A stretch of 64,000 bases of DNA from PALSA-1003 sp963791945 (GTDB lineage Bacteria > Pseudomonadota > Gammaproteobacteria > Burkholderiales > Casimicrobiaceae): the NCBI GenBank assembly GCA_963791945.1, contig CAWBUD010000002.1, positions 1,736,001 to 1,800,000 of the forward strand. The letters run 5' to 3'. The position numbers and the translations under genes were made by a program. How positions within the stretch are numbered: position 1 is the stretch's first letter; each line of letters begins with the position of its first letter. The notes below the pieces were generated by a model, which was given only the letters and a program-made list of their open reading frames with translations, was not told the DNA's origin and made no database searches. This document shows positions 44,713-52,934 of the stretch, piece after piece.

Positions 44713-46008
44713 TCAGAGCGAACCGGAGTGCGTGGACGCTGCGCCGACGGCCGGAGTGGCGCGATTGGTGCGCGCGAGGCGATGGTCCTTGGTGGCTTCT
44801 CGCGGCCGGCTCTGGGCGACTTGGCTCGACGCGCCCTCGTTGGCCGCAATGATCGCTTTCACCTGTCGCTCGGCCACCTCGTCCTGCAGACGAAAGACAT
44901 CGGTCGCGAAGGCAGGCGCGGCTTGGGCGAGCTGGGGCAACCGATCTCCCTGTCGATCGTGCGTATCGACTTCGACCTGCATCGACAAACCGATCTGCAG
45001 CGGATGCGCGGCGAGCTCCTTCGGGTCGAGCACGATGCGCACCGGAACGCGCTGCACGATCTTGATCCAGTTGCCGGTCGCGTTCTGCGCCGGCAATACC
45101 GCAAACGCCGAGCCGGTGCCTGCGCCGAACCCTTCGACTTTGCCGTGGTACTTTACTTTTCCCCCGTAGAGGTCCGCCGTAAGCGTAACCGGCTGGCCCA
45201 ACCGCATCGTCGCGAGCTGCGGCTCCTTGAAGTTGGCGTCAACCCAGACCTGATCGAGCGGAACGATCGCCATCAGCGGCGCGCCCGGGCTCACGCGCTG
45301 GCCGAGCTGTACCGCCCTCTTGGCGACGAAGCCCGCGACCGGCGCCGGCAGCGCCGTTCGCGCGTACGCGAGATACGCGTCGCGCCAATGCGCTGCCGCA
45401 TTGCGGACGTCGGGATGATCTTCGATGGTCGTGCGATCGACGCGCGCGCGATTCGCCGCGAGCTGCTCCTCGGCCGCGTGGAGGGCCGACTTGGCGCTGC
45501 TCACGGCGTCCCGGGCGTGCTGCAGCTCTTCGCGCGAAATGGCGCCGGAGCTCGACAGACGTTCGCGCCGCGCGAGGTCCTCGTTGGCCCGATCGAGATC
45601 CGATTGCCTCATCGCCACCGTCGCCTGGAGCTGCGCCGAGGTCGCGTACAAGCCGCGTACCTCGCGCACGGTCCGCGCGAGCTGCGCCTCCGCCTGATCG
45701 AGTGTGACTTTGGCGTCCGCCTGATCGAGCTGCACGAGGATCTGACCCGCCTTCACGAATTGAGTGTCGTCGGCGCCGATCGCGACGACCGTCCCGGAAA
45801 TCTGGGGCGTGATCTGCACGACGTTGCCGCTGACGTAGGCGTCATCGGTCGATTCGGAGTAGCGCAGCACGATCGCCCAGTACGCGCCATAGGCGACGCC
45901 TGCCGCGACGAACAGCACCGCGGCGATCGCGAGCCAGCGCCTGCGCTTCGCCTTCTGTGCTGCGTCGTCCCGCGAGGCTGTCGGAGGAGTTTCGTTGTCT
46001 TGAGCCAT
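44713..46008 (-). CDS. emrA: HlyD-family periplasmic adaptor (EmrA-like)
   Basis: This 431-residue membrane-fusion protein has one N-terminal membrane helix (RWLAIAAVLFVAAGVAYGAY), a lipoyl/barrel part (DDAYVSGNVVQITPQISGTV), a long coiled-coil hairpin and a matching second half (APVAGFVAKRAVQLGQRVSPG). It links the EmrB-like pump to an outer-membrane channel. The C-terminal 60 residues are longer than usual and basic. It is the third gene of the marR-controlled operon. Confidence 0.93.
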   Translation of the reverse strand: MAQDNETPPTASRDDAAQKAKRRRWLAIAAVLFVAAGVAYGAYWAIVLRYSESTDDAYVSGNVVQITPQISGTVVAIGADDTQFVKAGQILVQLDQADAKVTLDQAEAQLARTVREVRGLYATSAQLQATVAMRQSDLDRANEDLARRERLSSSGAISREELQHARDAVSSAKSALHAAEEQLAANRARVDRTTIEDHPDVRNAAAHWRDAYLAYARTALPAPVAGFVAKRAVQLGQRVSPGAPLMAIVPLDQVWVDANFKEPQLATMRLGQPVTLTADLYGGKVKYHGKVEGFGAGTGSAFAVLPAQNATGNWIKIVQRVPVRIVLDPKELAAHPLQIGLSMQVEVDTHDRQGDRLPQLAQAAPAFATDVFRLQDEVAERQVKAIIAANEGASSQVAQSRPREATKDHRLARTNRATPAVGAASTHSGSL

Positions 46009-46029
46009 GCGTTGTTTGTCCTTGTAGAT

Positions 46030-46401
46030 TCAGTCGACCGGACTGATCACAACCGAAGTCGCAGCCACGCGGGCCAGCGTGGTGCTGACGTCGGCAACGA
46101 TCTGGCGCACCGTAGTCGAGTCGAAAGCGGGCGCATCCCGCGCCGCCCAAAGCTCTCCGGCGAGCACCGACACGACGACGATCAGCGCTACGAAAATCGA
46201 CAGCCAGCGCGCCCGTCCCGATGACGCGCCCTGGCGGGCCCCGGCTCCCGATTCCTCGATTACTCTTTTGGGCTCCCGCATCCGGATTCCGTTCAGCCTG
46301 CACGGCCGCGACGCGCCGCTCGGCAGCCAGGCCTCGCGCGTGCGCCGCACGACTTCGGATGCGAACGGCGACTTCAGAGGTGTCCCGACGCGCCGCATCA
46401 T
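46030..46401 (-). CDS. Single-span membrane protein in the efflux operon
   Basis: This protein of about 123 residues has a basic cytoplasmic N-terminal half and one membrane helix, LSIFVALIVVVSVLAGELWA. A roughly 40-residue outside tail (RQIVADVSTTLARVAATS) follows. The double ATG start overlaps the stop of the preceding small gene (ATGA), which supports this start over the shorter one at 46281. The family is not recognised. The position before emrA suggests an accessory role in the pump. Confidence 0.6.
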   Translation of the reverse strand: MMRRVGTPLKSPFASEVVRRTREAWLPSGASRPCRLNGIRMREPKRVIEESGAGARQGASSGRARWLSIFVALIVVVSVLAGELWAARDAPAFDSTTVRQIVADVSTTLARVAATSVVISPVD

Positions 46402-46556
46402 CGCGTTCCTTCGCGCGACGCGAGTCCCGCCCGGTGCCTGTAGAGCCACAGGGCCAGCGCGATCAACGATCCACCCGGCAGGATCAGCTCCACCGCGAAA
46501 TAGGGTCCCAGCTCACGCAAATGCTCGACCAACCATTGAAACCACGTCTTCATCAT
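46398..46556 (-). CDS. Small membrane protein, first gene of the efflux operon
   Basis: This 52-residue protein begins MMKTWFQWLVEHLRELGP and has one membrane helix (VELILPGGSLIALALWLY) followed by a basic tail (RHRAGLASREGTR). The stop overlaps the next gene's double ATG by four bases, which supports translation. It is too short for many gene finders. I do not recognise a named family. It is the first cistron after the candidate MarR operator. Confidence 0.6.
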   Translation of the reverse strand: MMKTWFQWLVEHLRELGPYFAVELILPGGSLIALALWLYRHRAGLASREGTR

Positions 46557-46613
46557 CGACTCGTTTCTTTCTTCCTCGCTTCGTTAAACCCCTTTCGCTG
46601 CCAGGGCTACCGA

Positions 46614-46623
46614 TGCCTAGGCA
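46614..46623. promoter_or_regulatory. Candidate MarR operator before the efflux operon
   Basis: The perfect palindrome TGCCTAGGCA lies within TTGCCTAGGCATC on the minus strand, 58 bp upstream of the first efflux gene. It shares TTGCCTAnGCA with the site in the marR promoter. No convincing -10/-35 pair could be placed around it. Confidence 0.55.
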
Positions 46624-46642
46624 ACAATTGGTACAAATTTTT

Positions 46643-47110
46643 TTAGTCGTTCTTGAGCATCCGATTCAACAGCTGCTCGAGCTGCCGAACCTCGTCCCGC
46701 GAAAACCCGCGCAGCCGATGGTTCAGCACCGCTGCGGCGCGCTCGATCAGTCGCGGGTAAACCGCCTTGCCTTCCTCCGTCAGCGCCAGTCTCATCACCC
46801 GCCGGTCTTCCGCACAGGGCACCCGGCGCACCAAGCCTTTTTTCTCGAGCCTGTCGATCATTCGAGTCATCGCACCTGGGTCGTACGAAACGCTGCGACA
46901 TAGCCCCGATGCCGAGTCCACGCCGCCGGCCAGATTCAGGATGATCACGTACTGCGCGGCCGTAATCCCCAAGGGCTCCAGCTCAGCTTCGAGGGCCTCG
47001 AAGAGCTTCAGCTTCACGCGCGTGAGCAACCCCGCGACGCTCCGCTTGGGATCGTAAGTCTTAGCGTCGTAGACCTCGGTGAGGTCCGCGCTTTCGACGG
47101 TCTCGTTCAT
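46643..47110 (-). CDS. MarR-family repressor
   Basis: This 155-residue dimeric winged-helix regulator has ITAAQYVIILNLA, the recognition region SYDPGAMTRMIDRLEKKGLV and the wing CAEDRRVMRLALT. It is upstream of, and in the same direction as, the efflux operon and is its probable repressor, responding to a pump substrate. Its own promoter contains the same operator-like sequence, indicating autoregulation. The start codon lies 7 bp from the -10 box, so the mRNA may have no leader. Confidence 0.9.
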   Translation of the reverse strand: MNETVESADLTEVYDAKTYDPKRSVAGLLTRVKLKLFEALEAELEPLGITAAQYVIILNLAGGVDSASGLCRSVSYDPGAMTRMIDRLEKKGLVRRVPCAEDRRVMRLALTEEGKAVYPRLIERAAAVLNHRLRGFSRDEVRQLEQLLNRMLKND

Positions 47111-47117
47111 GTGACGT

Positions 47118-47145
47118 ATTATATTGCCTAAGCAGTAGTTGTCAA
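47118..47145 (-). promoter_or_regulatory. marR promoter with embedded operator
   Basis: On the minus strand TTGACA (47140-47145) and TATAAT (47118-47123) are both perfect consensus hexamers separated by 16 bp. The spacer contains the operator-like TGCTTAGGCAA (47124-47134). Transcription should start at or within a base or two of the marR ATG at 47110. Confidence 0.85.
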
Positions 47146-47210
47146 GGCCCTATTTGTAGCTGGAATACTAAGCCATTGAATTCACGGCGATTCGACGTAG
47201 TGCCTCGGCC

Positions 47211-47989
47211 CTAGCTTTGCCGTACGATCAGCCGATCGCGATAGACGACCTTCCCGGGCGTGATCGCGACGTCGCGCCCGACCTGGAATGCCTCCGCGGC
47301 CGCCGGCCGCTTGCCGCCGATCGCGCGATCCCAGTCCTCGATTGAAGTTGTACGCGCCGCGGATGAAGTTGCCGCCTCATTCCGCCCGCGTCCTGCGCAA
47401 TACCTCGGGATTGGTCCAGGGCGAATTCGACGGCGAGAAAACGTCGAGGAACTGACGGGTCGCAAAGGCGGCAGTCTGCTCGTGCTGACGCGTCACGCCT
47501 CGCACGCCGGTCGCCGCGTTGTGCCACCACTGCTGGACGAGCAGAAACGCCTGGTCGATCTGGTCGAACGGCGCTTCGCGCCACGCTGGATTCCATGAAC
47601 CGCCGGTCCTGCGGCAGCGGCACGATGCACGGGTCGACGTCCTTCTCCATCGCCTGCTTCGAAGCGTAGGTCGCAAAGCGCAGCGCCTTCTTGAGAGCCT
47701 TCTCGGTGAGCTGCGATCGCTTGCCGGGAGAGAACGCGAGATGTGAGGCCCAATCGAGATACGCATCCGTGAGGGCGATCGGCGACAGTCCTGCGGTAAA
47801 GCGCGCCATCGCCGCGTGCAGGGACCCGATGTCGTCTGCGAACGCCGTCGAAGCAAACGAATCGCGAGTGAGTGAAGAATCCTGCGCGGCGATCGCCGGC
47901 CGCGCCATGACTGCGGGCGGCGTACGCGGTCGCGGCGCCGGGCTCCCTTCGGTCCTGACCAACGACAGCTTGCCGCGCACCCCGCTCAT
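47211..47989 (-). pseudogene. Broken and truncated PHA synthase-like gene
   Basis: Three frames together encode the N-terminal region of a polyhydroxyalkanoate synthase. The first part is ARFTAGLSPIALTDAYLDWA up to PLPQDRRFM. After a frameshift near 47597 comes APFDQIDQAFLLVQQWWHN, continuing to FSPSNSPWTNPEVLRRT. An in-frame TGA at 47377-47379 and another frameshift near 47343 follow, and then VGRDVAITPGKVVYRDRLI. The sequence stops where the catalytic alpha/beta hydrolase domain should begin. With two frameshifts, one stop and no catalytic domain, it is not functional. Confidence 0.8.
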
Positions 47990-48139
47990 CGCATCGCTCG
48001 AATCCGTGATTGTTCGATGGCTACCAGATCGTCTGCCGCCGCAACGTGCCGGCTTCTTCGTTGACCGCGCCTCCAGGATGCCGGTTCACGACCGGCGGCT
48101 TCCTGCGGATCATCATGCAACGCCGCCCGGCTGCCGGCC

Positions 48140-48153
48140 TTGACGGCGATCAA
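48140..48153. promoter_or_regulatory. Candidate FNR box upstream of the histidine kinase
   Basis: TTGACGGCGATCAA fits the FNR pattern TTGAT-N4-ATCAA with one mismatch. It lies about 85 bp upstream of the kinase start. A TATAAT at 48211-48216 is 64.5 bp downstream of its centre, which is not one of the standard activator spacings. Confidence 0.45.
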
Positions 48154-48237
48154 GCGGGGCCCCTTGCCGGCAGAGCCGGCGGCGCGAGCCCCGGGGGTAT
48201 CGCCACACCGTATAATTCCCAGGGAGGTTTCGACGCG

Positions 48238-49977
48238 ATGAGCGCTGCACCGCCCGAGGGCCCGATCCGACCGCGCGATCCTGCGCCCGCCGTGGCGCCG
48301 CCCGTGCCCGCACAAGCCGGCCTTACATCGGGAAAGTTGCTGATCATTCTGGCGCCCGTGCTGGCGCTGGTCGGCGCCACCGCGGTGATGGCGCTCGCCG
48401 CGTGGATGTTCGGCTGGTACCGCCACGAGGTGCTGCTCGCTGCCATCGGTGCCGGCGGGGCCGTAGTCGCGGTAACAATCGTTCTGCTTTACAACCAGGT
48501 CAGGGAACAAAAAGCTTCGCACGTCGCGTTGCAGAACGCCGAGGAGCGCATGAGCGGCATCGTCGAGTCCGCGATGGACCCGATCATCACTATCGACGAG
48601 CAGCAGCGGATCCTCGTCTTCAACTCCGCGGCGGAGCAGGTTTTCCGCTGGCCGCGCGCCGGCGTGATCGGCGAGCCGCTGGACAAGCTTCTGCCGGCGC
48701 GATTCCGCGAAGCCCACCGCTCGCACATCGAGCGCTTCGCCCAGACCGGCACGACCTCGCGCCGCATGGGTGCCCAGAGCGTGCTGGTGGCGCTGCGCGC
48801 GAACGGGGAGGAATTCCCGATCGAGGCCTCGATCTCGCAACACGGCGAAGGCGGACGGAAGCTCTTCACGGTGATCCTGCGCGACATCACGGAGCGCTTG
48901 CGCGCCGAATCGCTGATCGAGCGCAGCGAGTCACGGCTGCGCGGCATCCTCGATTCGGCGATGGACGCGATCATCACCGTCGACGCCAGCCAGCACGTCG
49001 TTCTGTTCAACGCGGCGGCGGAGGAGATGTTCGGCTGTTCGAGGCCCGAAGCGCTGGGCGCGCCGCTGTCGTGGTTCATTCCAGAACGTTTCCGCGCCGC
49101 GCATGCCGCGCACGTCCACGGGTTCGGCGAAGGCAGCATCGCCTCGCGCAGGATGGGAGCGATGCGCATCGTCACCGGGCTGAGACGCAACGGCGAGGAA
49201 TTTCCCATCGACGCGTCGATCTCGCAAGTCTCCGGTCGCGACGGGAAGTTCTTCACGGTCATCCTGCGGGACGTGAGCGAGCGGGTGCACGCGGAGCAGG
49301 CCCTGCGCCGGTCGAAGGACGAGCTGCACGAGCTGGCGTCTGCCGCTCACCGCGCCCGGGAGCAGGAGAAGAGCCGCATCGCCCGCGAACTTCACGACGA
49401 GCTTGGCCAGGGCCTGACCGCGTTGCAGATGGACGTCGCCTGGTGCCGGGAGCGCATCCCGGTCGCGCAGGACGGCATGGCGACGCGGCTTCGCCGCATG
49501 GAGTCGCTGCTCGAAACCACCGTCGCCGCGACGAGGCGCATATCGTCGGACCTGCGCCCCCTGATGCTCGACGACCTGGGCCTGAGGCCCGCGCTGGAAT
49601 GGCTGGTGGAAAGCTTCACCCAGCATACCGGCGTCCGATGCGAGCTGTCGGTCGGCTCGGAAGAGCTCGAGCTTCCCGACCTGCAGGCGACCGCCGTGTT
49701 CCGCGCGGTCCAGGAGTCGCTCACGAACATCGCCAAGCACGCCCGCGCCTCGCAGGTCGACGTCAATATCGAGCAGGAAGACTCGACGCTCTCCATCCGG
49801 GTGCGCGACGACGGCGTCGGTTTCGCGCCGGAGGACTCGCGCAAGCCCAATTCGTTCGGACTGCTGGGCTTGCGCGAGCGCGCCGCGCTTCTCGGCGGAG
49901 ATGCCAAGGTCACGAGCGCGCCGGGCCGCGGCACGCAAGTCGAAGTGCGCTTCCCCGTGTCCGAGGAGGTCCACTGA
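48238..49977 (+). CDS. Membrane sensor histidine kinase with two PAS domains (NarX/UhpB type)
   Basis: This 579-residue kinase has two N-terminal membrane helices (about residues 37-57 and 64-84), two PAS domains (about 100-215 and 220-335), a HisKA_3 dimerisation domain with phospho-accepting His386 (ARELHDELGQGL), and a HATPase domain (VRDDGVGF). Both PAS domains share the RFRxxHxxH pattern. His at this place binds haem in FixL, but the pattern also occurs in haem-free PAS domains. A good AGGGAGG site precedes the ATG at 48238. The cognate regulator gene follows by 2 bp. Confidence 0.92.
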   Translation: MSAAPPEGPIRPRDPAPAVAPPVPAQAGLTSGKLLIILAPVLALVGATAVMALAAWMFGWYRHEVLLAAIGAGGAVVAVTIVLLYNQVREQKASHVALQNAEERMSGIVESAMDPIITIDEQQRILVFNSAAEQVFRWPRAGVIGEPLDKLLPARFREAHRSHIERFAQTGTTSRRMGAQSVLVALRANGEEFPIEASISQHGEGGRKLFTVILRDITERLRAESLIERSESRLRGILDSAMDAIITVDASQHVVLFNAAAEEMFGCSRPEALGAPLSWFIPERFRAAHAAHVHGFGEGSIASRRMGAMRIVTGLRRNGEEFPIDASISQVSGRDGKFFTVILRDVSERVHAEQALRRSKDELHELASAAHRAREQEKSRIARELHDELGQGLTALQMDVAWCRERIPVAQDGMATRLRRMESLLETTVAATRRISSDLRPLMLDDLGLRPALEWLVESFTQHTGVRCELSVGSEELELPDLQATAVFRAVQESLTNIAKHARASQVDVNIEQEDSTLSIRVRDDGVGFAPEDSRKPNSFGLLGLRERAALLGGDAKVTSAPGRGTQVEVRFPVSEEVH

Positions 49978-49979
49978 AG

Positions 49980-50621
49980 ATGATCCGCGTGGTCATCGCC
50001 GACGATCACACGATCGTGCGCGAGGGGTTGAAGCAGCTTCTGCTCGCCGCCGGCGTGTTCGAGATCGCAGGCGAGGCCCGCGACGGGCACGAAGTGCTGA
50101 AGCTCGTTCGCGAGAAGGAGTTCGACGTGCTTCTCCTCGATCTCTCCATGCCCGGCAAGAGCGGGATGGATCTGATCAAGCAGGTGAAGAGCGAGCGGCC
50201 GCGGCTGCGCATCCTCGTCCTCAGCATGCACCAGGAGCATCAGTACGCGGTTCGTGCCATCAAGGCCGGAGCCTCCGGCTACCTCACCAAGGACAGCGCG
50301 TCCACCCAGCTCGTTTCGGCCATCGAGAAGGTCGCCGGCGGCGGCGCATTCATCAGCGCCGAGGTCGCGGAACAGCTCGCCCTGGGCGCCATGCCCCAGA
50401 CCGATGGTCCGCCCCACGCATCGCTCTCCGACCGCGAGTACCAGGTATTCCAGATGCTCGTCGCCGGACAGGCGGTGTCCGAGATTGCCAGCGAGCTCAA
50501 CCTCTCGGTCAAGACCGTCAGCACGCACAAGGCCCGGCTCATGGAAAAGATGGGCATCGACAACCAGGCCGAGCTCGTGCGCTACGCCATGCGCCACCGG
50601 CTGGTCGACGACGCCGACTGA
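49980..50621 (+). CDS. NarL/LuxR-family response regulator
   Basis: This 213-residue regulator has a receiver domain (IADDHTIVREGL, phospho-acceptor Asp54 in LLLDLSMPGKSG, Lys in YLTKDSA) and a C-terminal LuxR-type helix-turn-helix (SDREYQVFQMLVAGQAVSEI and LNLSVKTVSTHKARLMEKM). GAGGAGG lies before the ATG, inside the end of the kinase gene. It is the partner of the PAS kinase. Its targets are not known, but the low-oxygen genes nearby are candidates. Confidence 0.95.
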   Translation: MIRVVIADDHTIVREGLKQLLLAAGVFEIAGEARDGHEVLKLVREKEFDVLLLDLSMPGKSGMDLIKQVKSERPRLRILVLSMHQEHQYAVRAIKAGASGYLTKDSASTQLVSAIEKVAGGGAFISAEVAEQLALGAMPQTDGPPHASLSDREYQVFQMLVAGQAVSEIASELNLSVKTVSTHKARLMEKMGIDNQAELVRYAMRHRLVDDAD

Positions 50622-50751
50622 AGGCCGGCCGGGGTAGGCGAAATCCTAGCCGGCGCGGCGCCGTCCTACCCCTCGATTCGGACCTGACCGACCGCCGTTT
50701 TCAGCGTTTCGCCGATGGCTGCCCGCCGGGGCGGTGCGGATACTGCCAGCC

Positions 50752-51138
50752 ATGGAAACGCCGCTTCGCACCAAGGTATTCATCGCCGAGGACTTCCTCC
50801 CGGTCCGCCGCCGCCTCACTGAGCTGCTCACGGAGCTCGAAAGCGTCGACATCGTCGGCGAGGCCGAGTCTCCCGCCGAAGCCATCGACGGGATCCTCGA
50901 AAGGCAGCCGGACTGGGTGATCCTCGACTTTCAGCTGCGGGGCGGCACGGGCGTGGACGTCATGCGGGCCGTGCACCCGAAGGCCCCTTCGATCCGCTTC
51001 ATCGTACTCACCAACCACCCCAGCCCGCAGTACCGCCGGGCTTGTATCGAATCCGGCGCGGGTTGGTTTTTCGACAAGAGCACCGAGTTCGGCAAGATCC
51101 GCGAAGTGATCGACGGACCGGTCGCTGCGAACTCCTGA
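50752..51138 (+). CDS. Stand-alone response regulator receiver
   Basis: This 128-residue protein is only a receiver domain, with the acidic pair in FIAEDFLPVRRR, phospho-acceptor Asp59 in VILDFQLRGGTG and the conserved Lys in FFDKSTEF. There is no output domain, so it may act as a phosphate sink or through protein contacts. It lies between the NarL-type regulator and fnr in the same direction. The ATG at 50752 is preferred over an in-frame GTG at 50734. Confidence 0.87.
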   Translation: METPLRTKVFIAEDFLPVRRRLTELLTELESVDIVGEAESPAEAIDGILERQPDWVILDFQLRGGTGVDVMRAVHPKAPSIRFIVLTNHPSPQYRRACIESGAGWFFDKSTEFGKIREVIDGPVAANS

Positions 51139-51166
51139 TCCACCTCGAAACCGAGAAGGAAGCGCC

Positions 51167-51955
51167 ATGGAAGCTGCCGCCGCTTTGCCGATCGCGATAC
51201 CGTTGCGAAACCATGTGATGCCGCGCGCGCGCGCCGTCCTGCGCGACGTAAGCCGCAGTCCGGCGCTTTGTTCGGCGTGTCAGGTCCGGGACAAGTGCCT
51301 GTACGACGGCCTCGACGCCCCCACGTCGAAACGTGTCGACGAGCTGGTTACCGCTCGCATTCGCCTGCGCAAGGGCGACACGCTGTATCGCGCCGGCGCA
51401 TCGTTCACCGCCCTCTACGCGATCCGCTCCGGTTCGCTGAAGACGATGCTCCTGGCGGAAGACGGCCGGGATCAGGTCGCCGGTTATCACATGCCCGGTG
51501 AAATCGTGGGGCTCGACGGGATCGGCAACAACGTGCACGAATGCCAGGCGATCGCGCTCGAGGATTCGGAGGTTTGCGCGCTGCCGTTCGACCGCATCGA
51601 GGAGGTCGCCCGTGAGTACGCCGCCTTCCAGCATAACGTGCACCGTTATCTCTCGCGCGAGATCGCTCGCCAGCGGTCTCTCATGCTGCTGCTCGGCACG
51701 ATGCGCGCGGATCAGCGGCTGGCCGCCTTCCTGCTCGATCTTTCGCAGCGCTACCAGGCGCGCGGCTATTCGTCCTCGGAATTCATCCTGCGCATGACGC
51801 GCGAAGAAATCGGCAGCTATCTGGGGCTCAAGCTGGAGACGGTGAGCCGGCTGCTGTCACGGCTGCAGCAGGAAGGGTTGATCCAGGTCCAGGGCCGGGT
51901 CGTGAAGCTCCTCGAGCGCGGAGCGCTCAAGGAGCTGGTCGGTCAGTCGACCTGA
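51167..51955 (+). CDS. fnr: FNR-type oxygen-sensing transcription regulator
   Basis: This 262-residue Crp/Fnr protein should carry an oxygen-labile [4Fe-4S] cluster. The four ligands known from E. coli FNR are matched by Cys35, Cys38 and Cys44 (CSACQVRDKC) and Cys126 (HECQAIALED). A cyclic-nucleotide-type beta barrel, a dimer helix and a C-terminal helix-turn-helix (TREEIGSYLGLKLETVSRLL) follow; the ETVSR recognition helix matches FNR and binding to TTGAT-N4-ATCAA. AAGGA precedes the ATG. It is adjacent to genes with FNR-type boxes. Confidence 0.93.
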   Translation: MEAAAALPIAIPLRNHVMPRARAVLRDVSRSPALCSACQVRDKCLYDGLDAPTSKRVDELVTARIRLRKGDTLYRAGASFTALYAIRSGSLKTMLLAEDGRDQVAGYHMPGEIVGLDGIGNNVHECQAIALEDSEVCALPFDRIEEVAREYAAFQHNVHRYLSREIARQRSLMLLLGTMRADQRLAAFLLDLSQRYQARGYSSSEFILRMTREEIGSYLGLKLETVSRLLSRLQQEGLIQVQGRVVKLLERGALKELVGQST

Positions 51956-51981
51956 GAGCCTTACTTACCGTATTGCTGGGC

Positions 51982-52015
51982 GGAGCGCGTCTGCCCTGAG
52001 ACGGGCCCGCGCTCC
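51982..52015. terminator. Hairpin between fnr and the CBS gene
   Basis: The perfect 8-bp stem GGAGCGCG / CGCGCTCC contains an inner GCCC / GGGC stem. It lies 26 bp after the fnr stop, between convergent genes. There is no T tract, so it could be a weak or Rho-assisted bidirectional terminator. Confidence 0.5.
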
Positions 52016-52076
52016 CCCCGTCTGAGCTGGACAGCGTCGAAGGCGATGCGGCCTTCGGCGGGAACGGACGGCAGCC

Positions 52077-52526
52077 TCACGCGCGCGTCTGCGCCTCGAA
52101 AGACCGCGCGCGGCCCGCAAGATCGGCGAGCGCCGCCAAGGGCGACGTGAGCTGCCTGAGCATGTCGTCGAGCGTGATGATTCCGAGCAGAGCGCCTCCG
52201 GGCGCGACGACGGGCATGCGCCGCACGCCGTTGACGGCCATCAGGCGCACGGTATCCGCGTAGCTCGCGTCTTGGTCGACCGTCACCGGCGCCCGCAACA
52301 CCAGCTCGCCGAGCTTCACGGCGCCGGGATCGACGCCGCCGGCCATTACCTCGACCACGAGGTCGCGATCGGTCAAGATCCCGAGCGGCCTTCGGACGCC
52401 CTCGGTTTCGTCGACGATGACGACATCGCCGACGTGATGGTGGCGCATGAGCCTGGCCGCCTCCAGCGCTGTCGTGTCGCGGGTCGCGCAGACGACGTTG
52501 TGGGTGCAGAACTCGCTGATCGACAT
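52077..52526 (-). CDS. Twin-CBS-domain protein
   Basis: This 149-residue protein consists of two CBS domains (HHHVGDVVIVDE... GILTDRDL, and NGVRRMPVV... LGIITLDDML), which usually bind adenine nucleotides. It has no attached enzyme. The AAGGA site upstream supports the ATG at 52526. It is the last gene of the hsp20 - BCAM0308-type - HPF - CBS string. CBS proteins of this kind occur in low-oxygen and stress regulons. Confidence 0.9.
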   Translation of the reverse strand: MSISEFCTHNVVCATRDTTALEAARLMRHHHVGDVVIVDETEGVRRPLGILTDRDLVVEVMAGGVDPGAVKLGELVLRAPVTVDQDASYADTVRLMAVNGVRRMPVVAPGGALLGIITLDDMLRQLTSPLAALADLAGRARSFEAQTRA

Positions 52527-52552
52527 CGCGTTCCTTTCGGCTTGCGGCAGTG

Positions 52553-52915
52553 TCAACCTTCGTCGGAAGGCCGTGCCTTGCCTGGGAGCGAGTGCGCTTT
52601 CACTTCCCCCCGCCCCTCCCGGGCGTAATCTTCCAGGCGACGCGTCGCGCTCGCGAACGCGTCGCGCACCGCGACGTAGACGTCTTCGTCGTGATCGTGA
52701 GTGACGACGATCTCGTCGCCGGGAATGCGCAGCAGGAGGCGCGCGGTGTAGGTGCGCCCCTGCCGCTTGTGCCGGTCGCGCTGCTCGACGATCACGTGGC
52801 AGTTCGTGATGCGCGGATAGAATTCCGAGAGCTTGTCCGCGTCCGCACGGATGCGTGCGGTCAAGGCGTCCGAGCGCTCCATATGGCGGATGGTGATCTG
52901 TACGGGAGTCGGCAC
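52553..52915 (-). CDS. HPF/RaiA-type ribosome-associated factor
   Basis: This 120-residue S30EA-family protein begins VQITIRHMERSDALTARI and continues with the family features NCHVIVEQRDRH and DEDVYVAVRDAF. Such factors bind the 30S subunit and silence or dimerise ribosomes in dormancy. It lacks the long C-terminal dimerisation domain, so it is the short type. It lies between the CBS and zinc-ribbon genes, 19 bp after the latter. Confidence 0.87.
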   Translation of the reverse strand: MPTPVQITIRHMERSDALTARIRADADKLSEFYPRITNCHVIVEQRDRHKRQGRTYTARLLLRIPGDEIVVTHDHDEDVYVAVRDAFASATRRLEDYAREGRGEVKAHSLPGKARPSDEG

Positions 52916-52934
52916 GGTAGCTCGATCGCGAGTG

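Noticed and set aside
46281..46401. Shorter start at 46281 for the membrane protein in the efflux operon
   Set aside because: The ATGATG at 46401 overlaps the upstream small gene's stop in the coupled ATGA form and no ribosome site favours the internal ATG.
48211..48216. TATAAT before the histidine kinase as a firm promoter
   Set aside because: No -35 at 16-18 bp, the FNR-like box is at a non-standard distance, and the start would fall in the ribosome site; kept only as a remark.
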